Positions 1 to 8,417 of a DNA stretch of 52,118 nucleotides are shown here, one piece after another. This DNA comes from Comamonadaceae bacterium (GTDB lineage Bacteria > Pseudomonadota > Gammaproteobacteria > Burkholderiales > Burkholderiaceae_C). The position numbers and the translations under genes were made by a program. The notes beneath the pieces were generated by a model that worked only from the letters and a program-made list of their open reading frames with translations, did not search any database and had not been told where the DNA came from. The first letter of the stretch is position 1. Every line of letters starts with the position of its first letter. The DNA is taken from positions 1 to 52,118 of the forward strand of contig CANFCG010000016.1 of NCBI GenBank assembly GCA_947445115.1, given 5' to 3'.

Positions 1-3
1 ACT

Positions 4-918
4 ATGTTTAAAACAATCAATCGCCCGCTCGACTTGGAATGGCTAGAAGATTTAGAAGCCGTCGCGCATTGGCGTAATTTTTCTAAAGCCGCTGCAGCGC
101 GAAATATGGCGCAGCCTGTGCTGAGTCGCCACATCAAGGCGTTGGAAGAATGGATGGGCGTGCCGCTACTTGATCGCACCTCGCATCCTGTCTCGTTGAC
201 GGAAGCGGGCGTTGCCTTTTTGCCCTATGCGACGGTGGCTATTGAGCAGTTGATCAAGGGCAGAGACTTAGCACGCGCGACGTTAGAAAAAGCAGCAAAA
301 AAATTGACGCTTGCCGCCACGCATGTGCTCTCGATTACCTTTTTTCCGCAGTGGCTGCAAGAGCTGGAGGCTAAGCTAAAAATTGAGTCAATGCAGATGA
401 TCTCGGATAGCTTTCAAGCGTGCCAGACCTTGATGATGGAGCGCAAAGTGCAGTGCTTGCTTTGTCATGGGCACGCACTTGGGCAATCGCAATTACTGGC
501 GCCCGATTTCCTCTATGCCGTGATGGGTGTGGATGCCTTGCTACCTGTGGCCAAACCCCTAGCGGGTGGTGCTGCGCCTGATTTTGCGGCGCTACCCTTG
601 CTTGCCTACGGGAAAGAGTCGAGCTTTGGAAAAATCATGGCGGGCGTTTTGCCAGAGGTGTTTCAAGCCGACCGACTTGCCACGCATTTCACCAGCCACC
701 ACGCCGTGTTATTAAAAACGATGGCGCTGGACGGACGCGGTGTGGCGTGGTTGCCCAAGAGCTTGGTACTGGACGAGTTAGCCAACAAGCGGCTGGTACT
801 GGTTGGCGATGCGGCTTGGCAAATCCCGATTGAGATTCGGCTGTATCGACACGCGGATGCCATGACTCAAACCGCCGAGGCGGTTTGGCAGTCGGTGTGT
901 TTGGCGACGGATGCATGA
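4..918 (+). CDS. LysR-family transcriptional regulator
   Basis: A 304-residue DNA-binding regulator of LysR type. The N-terminal winged helix-turn-helix covers about residues 12-70 and shows the family pattern FSKAAAARNMAQPVLSRHIK, followed by LLDR and LTEAG. The rest is the effector-binding domain. It lies convergent to the Rieske oxygenase gene, and the two 3' ends overlap by 52 bases, so it probably governs a neighbouring aromatic pathway gene set; that link is inference. The ATG lies three bases from the window edge, so no ribosome-binding site can be seen and a start further upstream cannot be excluded. The effector is unknown. Confidence 0.9.
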   Translation: MFKTINRPLDLEWLEDLEAVAHWRNFSKAAAARNMAQPVLSRHIKALEEWMGVPLLDRTSHPVSLTEAGVAFLPYATVAIEQLIKGRDLARATLEKAAKKLTLAATHVLSITFFPQWLQELEAKLKIESMQMISDSFQACQTLMMERKVQCLLCHGHALGQSQLLAPDFLYAVMGVDALLPVAKPLAGGAAPDFAALPLLAYGKESSFGKIMAGVLPEVFQADRLATHFTSHHAVLLKTMALDGRGVAWLPKSLVLDELANKRLVLVGDAAWQIPIEIRLYRHADAMTQTAEAVWQSVCLATDA

Positions 919-2120
919 AACCATGCTACTGCTTGCTCGATACGCCCTAGACGCAGGGACGTATTCGCGCCGCTAGCAAAACCTTTTTGAATGTTGATCG
1001 TCGTGTGAATATCTTCCTTTTGGAAGACGCCTTTTTCGATCAAATTAAATGTCTTTTCCCAGTGCGGTGCCCAGTCGCTACCCGATTGCGCTTTGGGGAT
1101 GAGCATTTTGTGCGTCCAGCGAAAAGTACCAGCTGACGTGGGGTAGAGCGTGATGAGGCTCAAATAATCAGGATGAAAAATTGTGATGGTGTTTGGAAAA
1201 ATCACTTGGCTTGGGGTGACCAGTTCTGAGAGCTCGCGAATGTTTGTCGGTAGTGGTGAGTCAGGCCGTTCGCTCCACGCTTGCGCAGCGCGGCGTGCGA
1301 CGAGTGAATGGATATGCGGTTTGCCATCTTGCTCCGAGCCAAACGTTCCACCCGCCGTAATGCCATCCGTAAAAAACGGCGCGATAGTGTTTTTGTGCAG
1401 CACGCGGATGTGATATGACTCCAAAAACGCATCGACAATGAGCTTCCAATTGGCGGGATACTCCGCTTCGATGGTACGAAAGTGCGTGAGGTTTTCAGTC
1501 TCGTAGAACGGCATCTCGCTATTCAACTCACCTAAATATGAATCAAGATCAATTGGCTGGGAGGCCATATCCTGCTTGGCCTGTGGGATAACCCAGATAA
1601 GGCCGTACCGCTCTTCGCAAGGCAGCGCCACCAAGTCTTCATCGGCGCATTCCTTTTTGTCAAACGATTCAGCATGTAAGCGATGGCGCAGCTTACCGTC
1701 CAACTGATACGTCCAGCCGTGATATGGGCACACGATGCTGGCTTTATCCATCGCAGAAGTTGATTCAATTAGCCGTGTGCCACGGTGACGGCACACATTC
1801 AAATGCGCGCGCACCACGCCGTTTTGGTCACGGCTTAGCACCATCGGTACGCCATAGCCATCATGCGCCAAGACTTGCCCCGCTTGCAGTTCGCTGGAGT
1901 GCGCTGCGATTAAAGGCAGGCCGCGAAATAGCTTGTCGATCTCTTGCTCATAAATCGCACTTGATGTGTAACGCTCCACAGCAACCGTGGTCTCGGGATC
2001 TTTGCAGTCCTGCCATTCGGTGCGTCCACTGGCGCATTGCGTGCGGACGCGATCTAGCATGGACGCGGTGTGGGGCGGGAGAGCAAGAGGTAAAGGTAGA
2101 GGCAAAGAGGAAGTGCTCAT
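867..2120 (-). CDS. Rieske [2Fe-2S] aromatic ring-hydroxylating oxygenase, alpha subunit
   Basis: A 417-residue oxygenase component. The Rieske cluster ligands are C110-x-H112 and C131-x2-H134 (CRHRG and CPYHGW). The mononuclear iron site is seen in ESYHIRVLH at about residue 230, the usual two-histidine arrangement. Such enzymes insert oxygen into aromatic or quaternary-amine substrates and need a reductase; no reductase or beta subunit gene is beside it, so electrons must come from a protein encoded elsewhere. The first 20 residues are rich in Leu and Pro and are probably not conserved. It is transcribed away from the IclR gene, 22 bases downstream of it, likely as one unit. Substrate unknown. 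Confidence 0.9.
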   Translation of the reverse strand: MSTSSLPLPLPLALPPHTASMLDRVRTQCASGRTEWQDCKDPETTVAVERYTSSAIYEQEIDKLFRGLPLIAAHSSELQAGQVLAHDGYGVPMVLSRDQNGVVRAHLNVCRHRGTRLIESTSAMDKASIVCPYHGWTYQLDGKLRHRLHAESFDKKECADEDLVALPCEERYGLIWVIPQAKQDMASQPIDLDSYLGELNSEMPFYETENLTHFRTIEAEYPANWKLIVDAFLESYHIRVLHKNTIAPFFTDGITAGGTFGSEQDGKPHIHSLVARRAAQAWSERPDSPLPTNIRELSELVTPSQVIFPNTITIFHPDYLSLITLYPTSAGTFRWTHKMLIPKAQSGSDWAPHWEKTFNLIEKGVFQKEDIHTTINIQKGFASGANTSLRLGRIEQAVAWFHASVAKHTDCQTASAV

Positions 2121-2142
2121 GCCTCTTTATACCTTTAGACAA

Positions 2143-2919
2143 CTAAGTAGAAGCCCCTAATCGCTTAGATAAAGCACTCGCCGTATCTTTAAGCGCTAAA
2201 ACAGGCGCACCATTGGCCTTCAAATCCAGCGTGGCACTGGGACCAATCGCCACAAGCGCCAGCACGATATGACCAAACGCATCAAACACGGGCGTGGCAA
2301 TGGCGCTCACGCCACTAACCACGCTATCCCTGACGACACTAATATTTTTTTTACGGATCATTGCCAGATCATTTTGAAATTCTTCGTCTTGCCAAGCCAA
2401 GCCTGCTATAGCTTTGGCGGTATCCGTAGGTAGCAGCGCAGCAAACAATTTACCCGAAGCCGTGCCTTGCACCGAGATGGTGGTGCCAGGCCTGATGTTG
2501 ACGTAAATGGACTCAGGCCCAGCTTCGGTTTTGATGATGGTCGGGCCTTGCGTGCCCCACACCGCAATCGCCACGGTGTGCCCCACGCGTAGCGCGAGTC
2601 CTTGAAGTTCGGCGCTTGCAAGTCTTACAGGATCAATTTGCTGCAAGCCAATCAGCCCAAGTTGCACACCAAATGCGCCAAGGCCATAGCGACCTGTATC
2701 CGCGTTTTGCTCGATGAGTCCGAGTTTGTTAAAGCTCACCAAATACGGATGAGCTTTGGCGGGTGTCATCTTGGCAGCGAGCGCCAAATCTTTGAGCGCC
2801 ATCGCCCGCCCTGAAGAAGCCAGTGCTTGCAAAAGTTGGCCGCCAACTTCGATGCTTTGAATGCCGCGTGAAGCGATACGTGGGGCGGGTAGTTTTTTAG
2901 TTTTGGATTGATGAACCAT
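2143..2919 (-). CDS. IclR-family transcriptional regulator
   Basis: A 258-residue regulator. Residues about 20-80 form the N-terminal winged helix (SIEVGGQLLQAL, then ALKDLALAAKMTPAKAHPYL, then LIEQNADTGRYGLG), and the remainder is the IclR effector-binding domain. It is divergent from the first FAD monooxygenase gene with only 60 bases between the starts, the classic layout for a local repressor or activator that controls both directions. A TATAA-N5-TTATA inverted repeat sits in that gap. IclR proteins often control degradation of aromatic acids such as homogentisate or protocatechuate; the ligand here is not known. Confidence 0.9.
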   Translation of the reverse strand: MVHQSKTKKLPAPRIASRGIQSIEVGGQLLQALASSGRAMALKDLALAAKMTPAKAHPYLVSFNKLGLIEQNADTGRYGLGAFGVQLGLIGLQQIDPVRLASAELQGLALRVGHTVAIAVWGTQGPTIIKTEAGPESIYVNIRPGTTISVQGTASGKLFAALLPTDTAKAIAGLAWQDEEFQNDLAMIRKKNISVVRDSVVSGVSAIATPVFDAFGHIVLALVAIGPSATLDLKANGAPVLALKDTASALSKRLGAST

Positions 2920-2937
2920 TGTGCATTTAGTGTAAAC

Positions 2938-2952
2938 TATAATTTCGTTATA
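2938..2952. promoter_or_regulatory. Candidate operator in the IclR / monooxygenase divergent promoter
   Basis: The inverted repeat TATAA, five bases, TTATA lies midway in the 60-base gap between the divergent IclR and FAD monooxygenase starts. The gap is AT-rich and must hold both promoters. Position suggests an IclR operator, but AT-rich half-sites can also simply be -10 elements. Confidence 0.3.
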
Positions 2953-2979
2953 AACAAATCAATTTCACATTAACAAATA

Positions 2980-4578
2980 ATGACTTCTATCACTACCCAA
3001 GTTCTTATCGTTGGCGGTGGCCCTGTTGGTATGACCCTAGCGGCGCTGTTGGCCAAGCGTGGTATCGACGTGCGCGTGGTGGAAGCGGACGAAAGCTACT
3101 GCGTGGGCAGCCGTGCCACTTGTGTGTCGCGCCGCTCGTTAGAGATCATGGGTTGGGCAGGCGCATCGGACGCCATGATGGACAAGAGCCTGCCCTGGTC
3201 GGATGGACGCAGCTTTTACAAAGACCGTGAGGTGCTGCACTTCCAAATGCCAGCAGATACGACGCAACGCTTTGCGCCCATGGTCAATATCCAGCAGTAT
3301 TATGTTGAAGAGTTTTCGCATAAGGCGCTGCTTAAAACACTGGAAGATGCCCGGCAAGCCACGTCAGATAGGGCTTCCACGATTGCAGATTCTGCTGTTT
3401 TGTGGAATACGCGGCTCGTCTCACTGACTCAAAACGAATCTGGCGCAACTGCCAAACTAGTTGCGGCAGATGGCGCCGAGCAAACCATCCACGCCGATTG
3501 GGTTGTCGCCTGCGATGGTGGCAAAAGCACGGTGCGCGAGCAGCTGGGGCTGCGGTTGGAGGGCATGCAATACGACGGGCGCTACGTCATCGTCGATATC
3601 AAACAAAAAACCAAACGACCCACCGAGCGCTTGGCGTGGTTTGACCCGCCGTCCAATCCTGGCTCAACCATCTTGATGCACCGCCAGCCCGACGATGTGT
3701 GGCGCATCGACTATCAATTGCGTGACGACGAAGATGCCGATGAGGCCATCAAACCTGAGAACGTACTGTCGCGCGTGCAAAGTCATCTGACCATGATTGG
3801 TGAGAACGAACCGTGGGAATTTATTTGGATTGCCATCTACAACGCCAAATGTTTGACGCTCCCGAGTTACAGAAAAAATCGTGTGTTTTTTGCAGGTGAT
3901 GCCGCGCATCTAGTGCCGATTTTTGGTGTGCGTGGACTCAATTCGGGTTTTGACGATGCGGGTAATTTGGCGTGGAAGTTGGCGCTGGTGGTGCAAGGAA
4001 AAGCTGAGGATAAATTGCTGGACAGCTACAGCGTGGAGCGCGTGCACGCCACGCATGAAAACCTGCGCTACGGCGCGAAGAGCACCGAATTTATGTCGCC
4101 GCCGCATCACGGTTTTGCTTTGATGCGCCAAGCGGCGCTGCGCCTGTCCACCGTGGACAAAGACGTTAGTTCGCTCATTAATCCACGGCAAAGTTTGCCG
4201 ATTGAATATGTGGGATCGCCGCTCAATATCACGGAGCATTCGGGCGTACCTGCACCAGAAGCTGCCTTGGAGGCCATATTGGGCGAGGCTTCCACGAGTG
4301 CCATTACTCATTTGAGCCAATGCTTTGGTGACACATTTACGCTGTTGCAATTGGTTGATTTAGATGTTGGAACAATCACAACGCATCCGCTGGTTCGTGT
4401 GTTGGCGCTCAAAAAATTGGACGCACCGCAGGTTTATGAGCGCTATGCGGGCAAAGGTGCTTGCGTGCTGATTCGGCCTGATGGCTACATCACAGCAAGA
4501 TGGGTGACTGCCCGTGAGGTCAATCTGGACGTGGCTTTGAGCAGTATCGGAATCAAGATGGGAGTCGTCAATGCATAG
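2980..4578 (+). CDS. FAD-dependent aromatic monooxygenase (MhpA/PheA-like), copy 1
   Basis: A 532-residue class A flavoprotein hydroxylase. Three family signatures are visible: the N-terminal FAD Rossmann motif GGGPVGMTLAALLAKRG (from residue 12), the DG motif VVACDGGKSTVRE, and the GD motif FAGDAAHLVPIFGVRG. Such enzymes use NAD(P)H and oxygen to hydroxylate phenolic acids in the cytoplasm; 3-(3-hydroxyphenyl)propionate and hydroxyphenylacetate hydroxylases are relatives. It is the first gene of a plus-strand operon and its stop overlaps the start of a DUF2783 gene by 8 bases. It is a paralogue of the gene at 5719. With homogentisate dioxygenase downstream, a substrate leading to homogentisate is plausible but not proven. 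Confidence 0.9.
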   Translation: MTSITTQVLIVGGGPVGMTLAALLAKRGIDVRVVEADESYCVGSRATCVSRRSLEIMGWAGASDAMMDKSLPWSDGRSFYKDREVLHFQMPADTTQRFAPMVNIQQYYVEEFSHKALLKTLEDARQATSDRASTIADSAVLWNTRLVSLTQNESGATAKLVAADGAEQTIHADWVVACDGGKSTVREQLGLRLEGMQYDGRYVIVDIKQKTKRPTERLAWFDPPSNPGSTILMHRQPDDVWRIDYQLRDDEDADEAIKPENVLSRVQSHLTMIGENEPWEFIWIAIYNAKCLTLPSYRKNRVFFAGDAAHLVPIFGVRGLNSGFDDAGNLAWKLALVVQGKAEDKLLDSYSVERVHATHENLRYGAKSTEFMSPPHHGFALMRQAALRLSTVDKDVSSLINPRQSLPIEYVGSPLNITEHSGVPAPEAALEAILGEASTSAITHLSQCFGDTFTLLQLVDLDVGTITTHPLVRVLALKKLDAPQVYERYAGKGACVLIRPDGYITARWVTAREVNLDVALSSIGIKMGVVNA

Positions 4579-4756
4579 CACGGAACTGGATACGGCCTAC
4601 ACCGCTTTGGCCGAAGCTATTGGTCGCGTAGGCGAGAGTCACGCGCAGCTGATGCTGGCGACGCTTGCCCTTTCACTCATCGCAAAATTAGAAAATGCCG
4701 ACGCGGCAATCGCACTGATTGCACAAGCAGAAGAATTAACCAAGGAAAAATCATGA
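4571..4756 (+). CDS. Small DUF2783-type protein, copy 1
   Basis: A 61-residue, mostly helical and acidic protein without cysteines or membrane segments. I recognise the pattern as DUF2783, a family of unknown function known next to flavoprotein hydroxylases. Its start overlaps the end of the monooxygenase gene by 8 bases, and its stop overlaps the start of the metallo-beta-lactamase gene (ATGA), so all three are probably translationally coupled. A second member follows the second monooxygenase (7212-7400). A role as a partner or stabiliser of the flavoenzyme is inference. Confidence 0.75.
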   Translation: MHSTELDTAYTALAEAIGRVGESHAQLMLATLALSLIAKLENADAAIALIAQAEELTKEKS

Positions 4757-5709
4757 CTACCAAAAAATTTGCATCGCACGCCGACTTAGAAGAAAAGAAG
4801 GTCACGTTCGAGCAGCTCTCCGAGCACGCGTGGGCGTACACCGCCGAGGGCGATCCGAACACGGGCATCGTGATTGGTGACGATGCGGTGCTAGTGGCTG
4901 ACACGCAGGCCACGCCCGCTATGGCTGCGGACGTGATTCGCCGCATTCGAACGGTGACGGACAAGCCCATCAAATACGTGGTGCTGACGCACTATCACGC
5001 CGTGCGCGTGCTGGGTGCATCGGCTTATGGCGCGGAGCAAATTTTGGCAAGCCAAGACACGCGCGACTTGATCGTGGAGCGCGGCGAGCAAGATAAGGCT
5101 AGCGAAATTGGACGCTTCCCGCGCCTGTTTGCAGGTGTTGAAACCGTACCCGCTGGCATGACGTGGCCGACCATGACGTTTGTTGGCAAGATGACGCTCT
5201 GGCTTGGCGGCGTAGAAGTGCAGCTCTTGCAACTCGGGCGCGGTCACACCAAGGGCGACACGGTGGTGTGGTTGCCGAAAGACAAAGTTTTGTTCTCGGG
5301 CGACTTGGTTGAGTTTGGTGCGACGCCGTATGCGGGCGATGCGTACTTCCAAGATTGGCCGCAGACTTTGGATGCACTCGCAGCGCTCAATCCTGCCAAA
5401 TTAGTGCCTGGTCGCGGCGCAGCGCTACAGACGCCAGCTCTTGTGGCAGAAGGCCTCGCGCAGACCCGTTCGTTTGTGAGCGACGTATACGCCAGCGTGC
5501 AAGCGGGTGTGGCGGCAGGGCATGATCTGCGCCGCGTGTACAAGGAAACCTTTGACAAGCTCGCGCCAAAATACGGCGATTGGGTCATCTTTAACCACTG
5601 CATGCCCTTTGACGTGACACGTGCTTTTGACGAAGCAGGTGGCACGCGTGACCCGCGCATTTGGACGGCGGAGCGTGATGTGCAAATGTGGCAAAGCCTT
5701 GAGGGTTAA
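4753..5709 (+). CDS. Metallo-beta-lactamase-fold hydrolase with altered metal motif
   Basis: A 318-residue MBL-fold protein. The usual HxHxDH motif reads H80-Y-H82-A-V84-R85, so the two positions normally Asp and His are Val and Arg. Later ligands look intact: GRGHTKGDTVVW (His) and FSGDLVEFG (Asp), and NHCMPFD near residue 285 replaces the usual terminal His context. Loss of the Asp/His pair should remove or change the second metal site. It lies between the two FAD monooxygenase modules in a tightly packed operon and may hydrolyse a thioester, lactone or ester intermediate; the reaction is unknown. Its TAA overlaps the likely ribosome-binding site of the next gene. Confidence 0.82.
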   Translation: MTTKKFASHADLEEKKVTFEQLSEHAWAYTAEGDPNTGIVIGDDAVLVADTQATPAMAADVIRRIRTVTDKPIKYVVLTHYHAVRVLGASAYGAEQILASQDTRDLIVERGEQDKASEIGRFPRLFAGVETVPAGMTWPTMTFVGKMTLWLGGVEVQLLQLGRGHTKGDTVVWLPKDKVLFSGDLVEFGATPYAGDAYFQDWPQTLDALAALNPAKLVPGRGAALQTPALVAEGLAQTRSFVSDVYASVQAGVAAGHDLRRVYKETFDKLAPKYGDWVIFNHCMPFDVTRAFDEAGGTRDPRIWTAERDVQMWQSLEG

Positions 5710-5718
5710 GGCTTTCAA

Positions 5719-7218
5719 GTGCATCCCGTCACTGTTCCTGTCATTGTTGTAGGCGCAGGCCCCACGGGCTTGACGCTTGCCATTGACCTCGCGCAGCGCG
5801 GCGTGCGGGTCGTGTTGATTGATGGCGATGCGCGGCGTGCGAAGGGTTTGCCTTCCGCTGGATCGAAAGCCATTTGCTTTGCCAAGCGCACGCTAGAGGT
5901 GTGGGACAAGCTGGGGGGGGACTTAGGGCAACGTATGGTGGACAAAGGCGTACCGTGGAATGTGGGGCGCGTGTTTTTGCAGGGTGATGAGGTGTACTCA
6001 TTCAATTTGCAAGCAGGTGCAACTGAGCCGTCCGCACAAAGCTCCGAGCGCCCCGCCTTCATCAATTTGCAGCAGTACTACGCTGAAGAATTTTTGATGG
6101 ATAGAGCCCAAGAGCTTGCAAGTGGCGACTCGCCGCTCATCGACATTCGGCTTGGGCATACGGTCAAATCTATTACGCAAGATGGTTCGCAAGCCATACT
6201 GGCTGTGACTTCTACTAGTGCCGATTCTGTAAGCAGCAACTACGAAATTAGCTCTCGCTATGTGGTTGCTTGCGATGGCTCGCGCAGCACGATCAGGCGC
6301 AGCCTTGGGCTGGAGAGCCAAGGGCGCACCTTTCAAGATCGTTTTTTAATTGCCGACGTGCGCATGACGGCAGACTTCCCAACCGAGCGCTGGTTTTGGT
6401 TTGATCCGCCGTTTCATCCGAATCAAAGCGTGCTCTTGCACAGACAGCCCGATAACGTGTGGCGCATTGATTTTCAGCTGGGCTGGGATGCTGATCCTGA
6501 AGAAGAAAAAAAGCCCGAGAACATCCGCCCTCGCGTGCAGGCCTTGCTGGATAAGGCGGGGATGAAGACCGAGTTCGAGCTGGTGTGGGCAAGCGTTTAT
6601 ACATTTGCATGCTCACGCATGGACAAGTTTGTTCACGATCGTGTGATTTTTGCAGGCGACGCTGCACATGGCGTGTCACCGTTTGGTGCGCGCGGCGCGA
6701 ACTCTGGTGTGCAAGATGCGGAGAATTTGGCGTGGAAATTGGCTCTGATTTTGTCTCCGTCATTCCCGCGGAGGCGGGAATCCACGCTGCTCGCCAGTTA
6801 CGGCTCAGAGCGCGAATACGCTGCCGACGACAACATCAAGCAGTCCACGCGCTCCACGGACTTCATTACGCCTAAGAGTGAAATCAGTCATGTCTTTAGA
6901 CGCGCGGTACTTGACCTTGCAAGGCAGCATCCGTTTGCTAGAAGCTTGGTGAACAGCGGACGTTTATCGACGGCGACGCATCTGCCTTCGAGTCCGCTGC
7001 ATACGGCAGACGAGCCGGGTGATGTGTTTGCCGATGACGCGATGCGCGTTGGCAGTGTTGTTCACATTGAGTCGCAAGGGGATACAAGAGTGATTAAGAA
7101 AGATGATGTGACGTATTTGATTCGCCCCGATGGATACATTGCGGCAAGGTGGAACACGCCAATAGCGGCACTTGTACAGGCCGCATTGGATAAGGCCTGC
7201 GGAGGCATCACATGCTAA
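5719..7218 (+). CDS. FAD-dependent aromatic monooxygenase, copy 2, carrying an in-frame repeat
   Basis: A 499-residue paralogue of the product at 2980. It has the Rossmann motif VVGAGPTGLTLAIDLAQRG, the DG motif VVACDGSRSTIRR and the GD motif FAGDAAHGVSPFGARG. It starts with GTG; TTAAGG at 5706-5711 gives a ribosome-binding site seven bases upstream. At about residues 347-355 it reads SPSFPRRRES where the paralogue has QGKAEDK; this peptide is encoded by the palindromic repeat at 6759-6784, so the gene has gained four codons net and remains open. The site lies in a surface-type segment just after the FAD-binding GD helix. The stop overlaps a DUF2783 gene by 7 bases. Substrate unknown; probably a phenolic acid. 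Confidence 0.88.
   Translation: MHPVTVPVIVVGAGPTGLTLAIDLAQRGVRVVLIDGDARRAKGLPSAGSKAICFAKRTLEVWDKLGGDLGQRMVDKGVPWNVGRVFLQGDEVYSFNLQAGATEPSAQSSERPAFINLQQYYAEEFLMDRAQELASGDSPLIDIRLGHTVKSITQDGSQAILAVTSTSADSVSSNYEISSRYVVACDGSRSTIRRSLGLESQGRTFQDRFLIADVRMTADFPTERWFWFDPPFHPNQSVLLHRQPDNVWRIDFQLGWDADPEEEKKPENIRPRVQALLDKAGMKTEFELVWASVYTFACSRMDKFVHDRVIFAGDAAHGVSPFGARGANSGVQDAENLAWKLALILSPSFPRRRESTLLASYGSEREYAADDNIKQSTRSTDFITPKSEISHVFRRAVLDLARQHPFARSLVNSGRLSTATHLPSSPLHTADEPGDVFADDAMRVGSVVHIESQGDTRVIKKDDVTYLIRPDGYIAARWNTPIAALVQAALDKACGGITC
6759..6784. repeat. Intragenic palindromic repeat (REP-like)
   Basis: The unit GTCATTCCCGCGGAGGCGGG followed by AATCCA is a short palindrome: ATTCCCGC and GCGGGAAT pair around a GGAG/CGGAGG centre. 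It sits in frame inside the second monooxygenase gene and encodes SFPRRRES. The same unit, with one base different, lies at 11081-11105. Similar palindromes are widely dispersed in beta- and gammaproteobacterial genomes. Confidence 0.85.
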
Positions 7219-7400
7219 ACACGCAAAATAATTTTGAATCCCCGGATGATTTTTATGAAGCACTGCTGAACGCGCATCAGGATTTGACGCTGCAGCAGAG
7301 TCAGGCCATGAATGCGCGGCTGGTATTGCTGCTAGCTAATCACATTGGTTTAAACCAAGTTTTAAATGAAGCGCTGAAAGAGGCGCGTCGTGCCATGTGA
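7212..7400 (+). CDS. Small DUF2783-type protein, copy 2
   Basis: A 62-residue helical protein overlapping the stop of the second monooxygenase gene by 7 bases. It shares with the protein at 4571 the spacing of acidic and leucine-rich helices and the pattern DFYEALLNAHQDLT...NARLVLLLANHIG, typical of DUF2783. The repeated pairing of monooxygenase and DUF2783 inside one operon supports a functional link. Function unknown. Confidence 0.72.
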   Translation: MLNTQNNFESPDDFYEALLNAHQDLTLQQSQAMNARLVLLLANHIGLNQVLNEALKEARRAM

Positions 7401-7439
7401 ACGGCGATTATTTTTATAGTAACTTTGAAAGAAATTTTT

Positions 7440-8411
7440 ATGTTTTATCGACTTTTATTGCAATATTTGACGCTGGTGTTTGGCTTACTTTTATGGCCTG
7501 CTGCTCAAGCTGCGGATAACGACAAAGCGCTGGAGTGGATCGTTGGTTATGCGGCAGGCGGCGGTTCGGATGTGGTGGCTCGCAGCGTGGCAGAAGAAAT
7601 GGGTAGGCAATTGAAACGCCCTGTGATCGTCAATAACAAACCCGGTGCTGCCACCAATATCGCTGCCGAGTACGTGGCTCGCTCTAAAGACTTTGGTAAC
7701 GTGATGCTATCGGCAGACTTGGCGACTTTATCGGCGAATCCGACACTTTTTAGTAAACTCAGTTATAGCGCTGAAAAAGATTTAGCATCTGTAAGTTTGT
7801 TGGCACGTTTTCCTTTAATTTTGATTGTGTCGAACAAAATTCCAGTCAAGAATTTCAAAGAATTTTTAGCTTGGGCAAAAGCGAATCCTGATGCATTGAC
7901 GTACGCTTCAGCAGGGGCGGGTAGTCCGCATCACCTCACCATGGAACTGTTGGCAGAGCAAGCTGGTCTCAAACTCACTCACATTCCTTACCGCGGCGCA
8001 GCACCTGCTTTGACCGACGTGGCGGGTGGACAAGTTCCGTTTATGTTTGTCGATACTGCATCGGGGAATCAATTTATTGCAGCAGGTCGGGTCAAGGCGA
8101 TCGGTGTGGCCGGCAGCAAGCGTATCAAAACCAGTCCTGAGATCCCGACGCTTGCAGAGCAAGGTTTGAAGGGCTTTGAAGCGTATGCTTGGCAGGGTGT
8201 TGCCGTGCCATCGGGCACATCAGTTGAGACCATCAAAGCCTTAAATAAAGCGCTTGTTGCAGCCCTGAACTCTGCGCCAGTTAAAGCGCGATTTCAGGTG
8301 TTGGGTGTCGAGCCCATTCCAAGCACACCTGAGGAAATGACGGCTTATGCCAAAGCCGAGCGTGAGCGCTGGGCCCGTGTCATTCGTAACAATCACATCA
8401 CAATTGATTAA
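7440..8411 (+). CDS. Bug-family (TctC-like) periplasmic solute-binding protein
   Basis: The start is taken as the ATG at 7440, giving 323 residues; an in-frame TTG at 7425 would add five residues ahead of the signal sequence. Residues 1-25 form a signal peptide (hydrophobic core LLLQYLTLVFGLLLW, cleavage after AQA). The mature protein has Bug landmarks: IVGYAAGGGSDVVAR, GAATNIAAEYVA, the PYRGAAPALTDV loop and the carboxylate-binding region. Bug proteins capture carboxylic or aromatic acids in the periplasm, for tripartite tricarboxylate transporters or as sensors. No TctA/TctB genes are adjacent, as is common for orphan Bug genes in Burkholderiales. Its position suggests it binds the pathway's substrate. 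Confidence 0.88.
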   Translation: MFYRLLLQYLTLVFGLLLWPAAQAADNDKALEWIVGYAAGGGSDVVARSVAEEMGRQLKRPVIVNNKPGAATNIAAEYVARSKDFGNVMLSADLATLSANPTLFSKLSYSAEKDLASVSLLARFPLILIVSNKIPVKNFKEFLAWAKANPDALTYASAGAGSPHHLTMELLAEQAGLKLTHIPYRGAAPALTDVAGGQVPFMFVDTASGNQFIAAGRVKAIGVAGSKRIKTSPEIPTLAEQGLKGFEAYAWQGVAVPSGTSVETIKALNKALVAALNSAPVKARFQVLGVEPIPSTPEEMTAYAKAERERWARVIRNNHITID

Positions 8412-8417
8412 ATTGTT

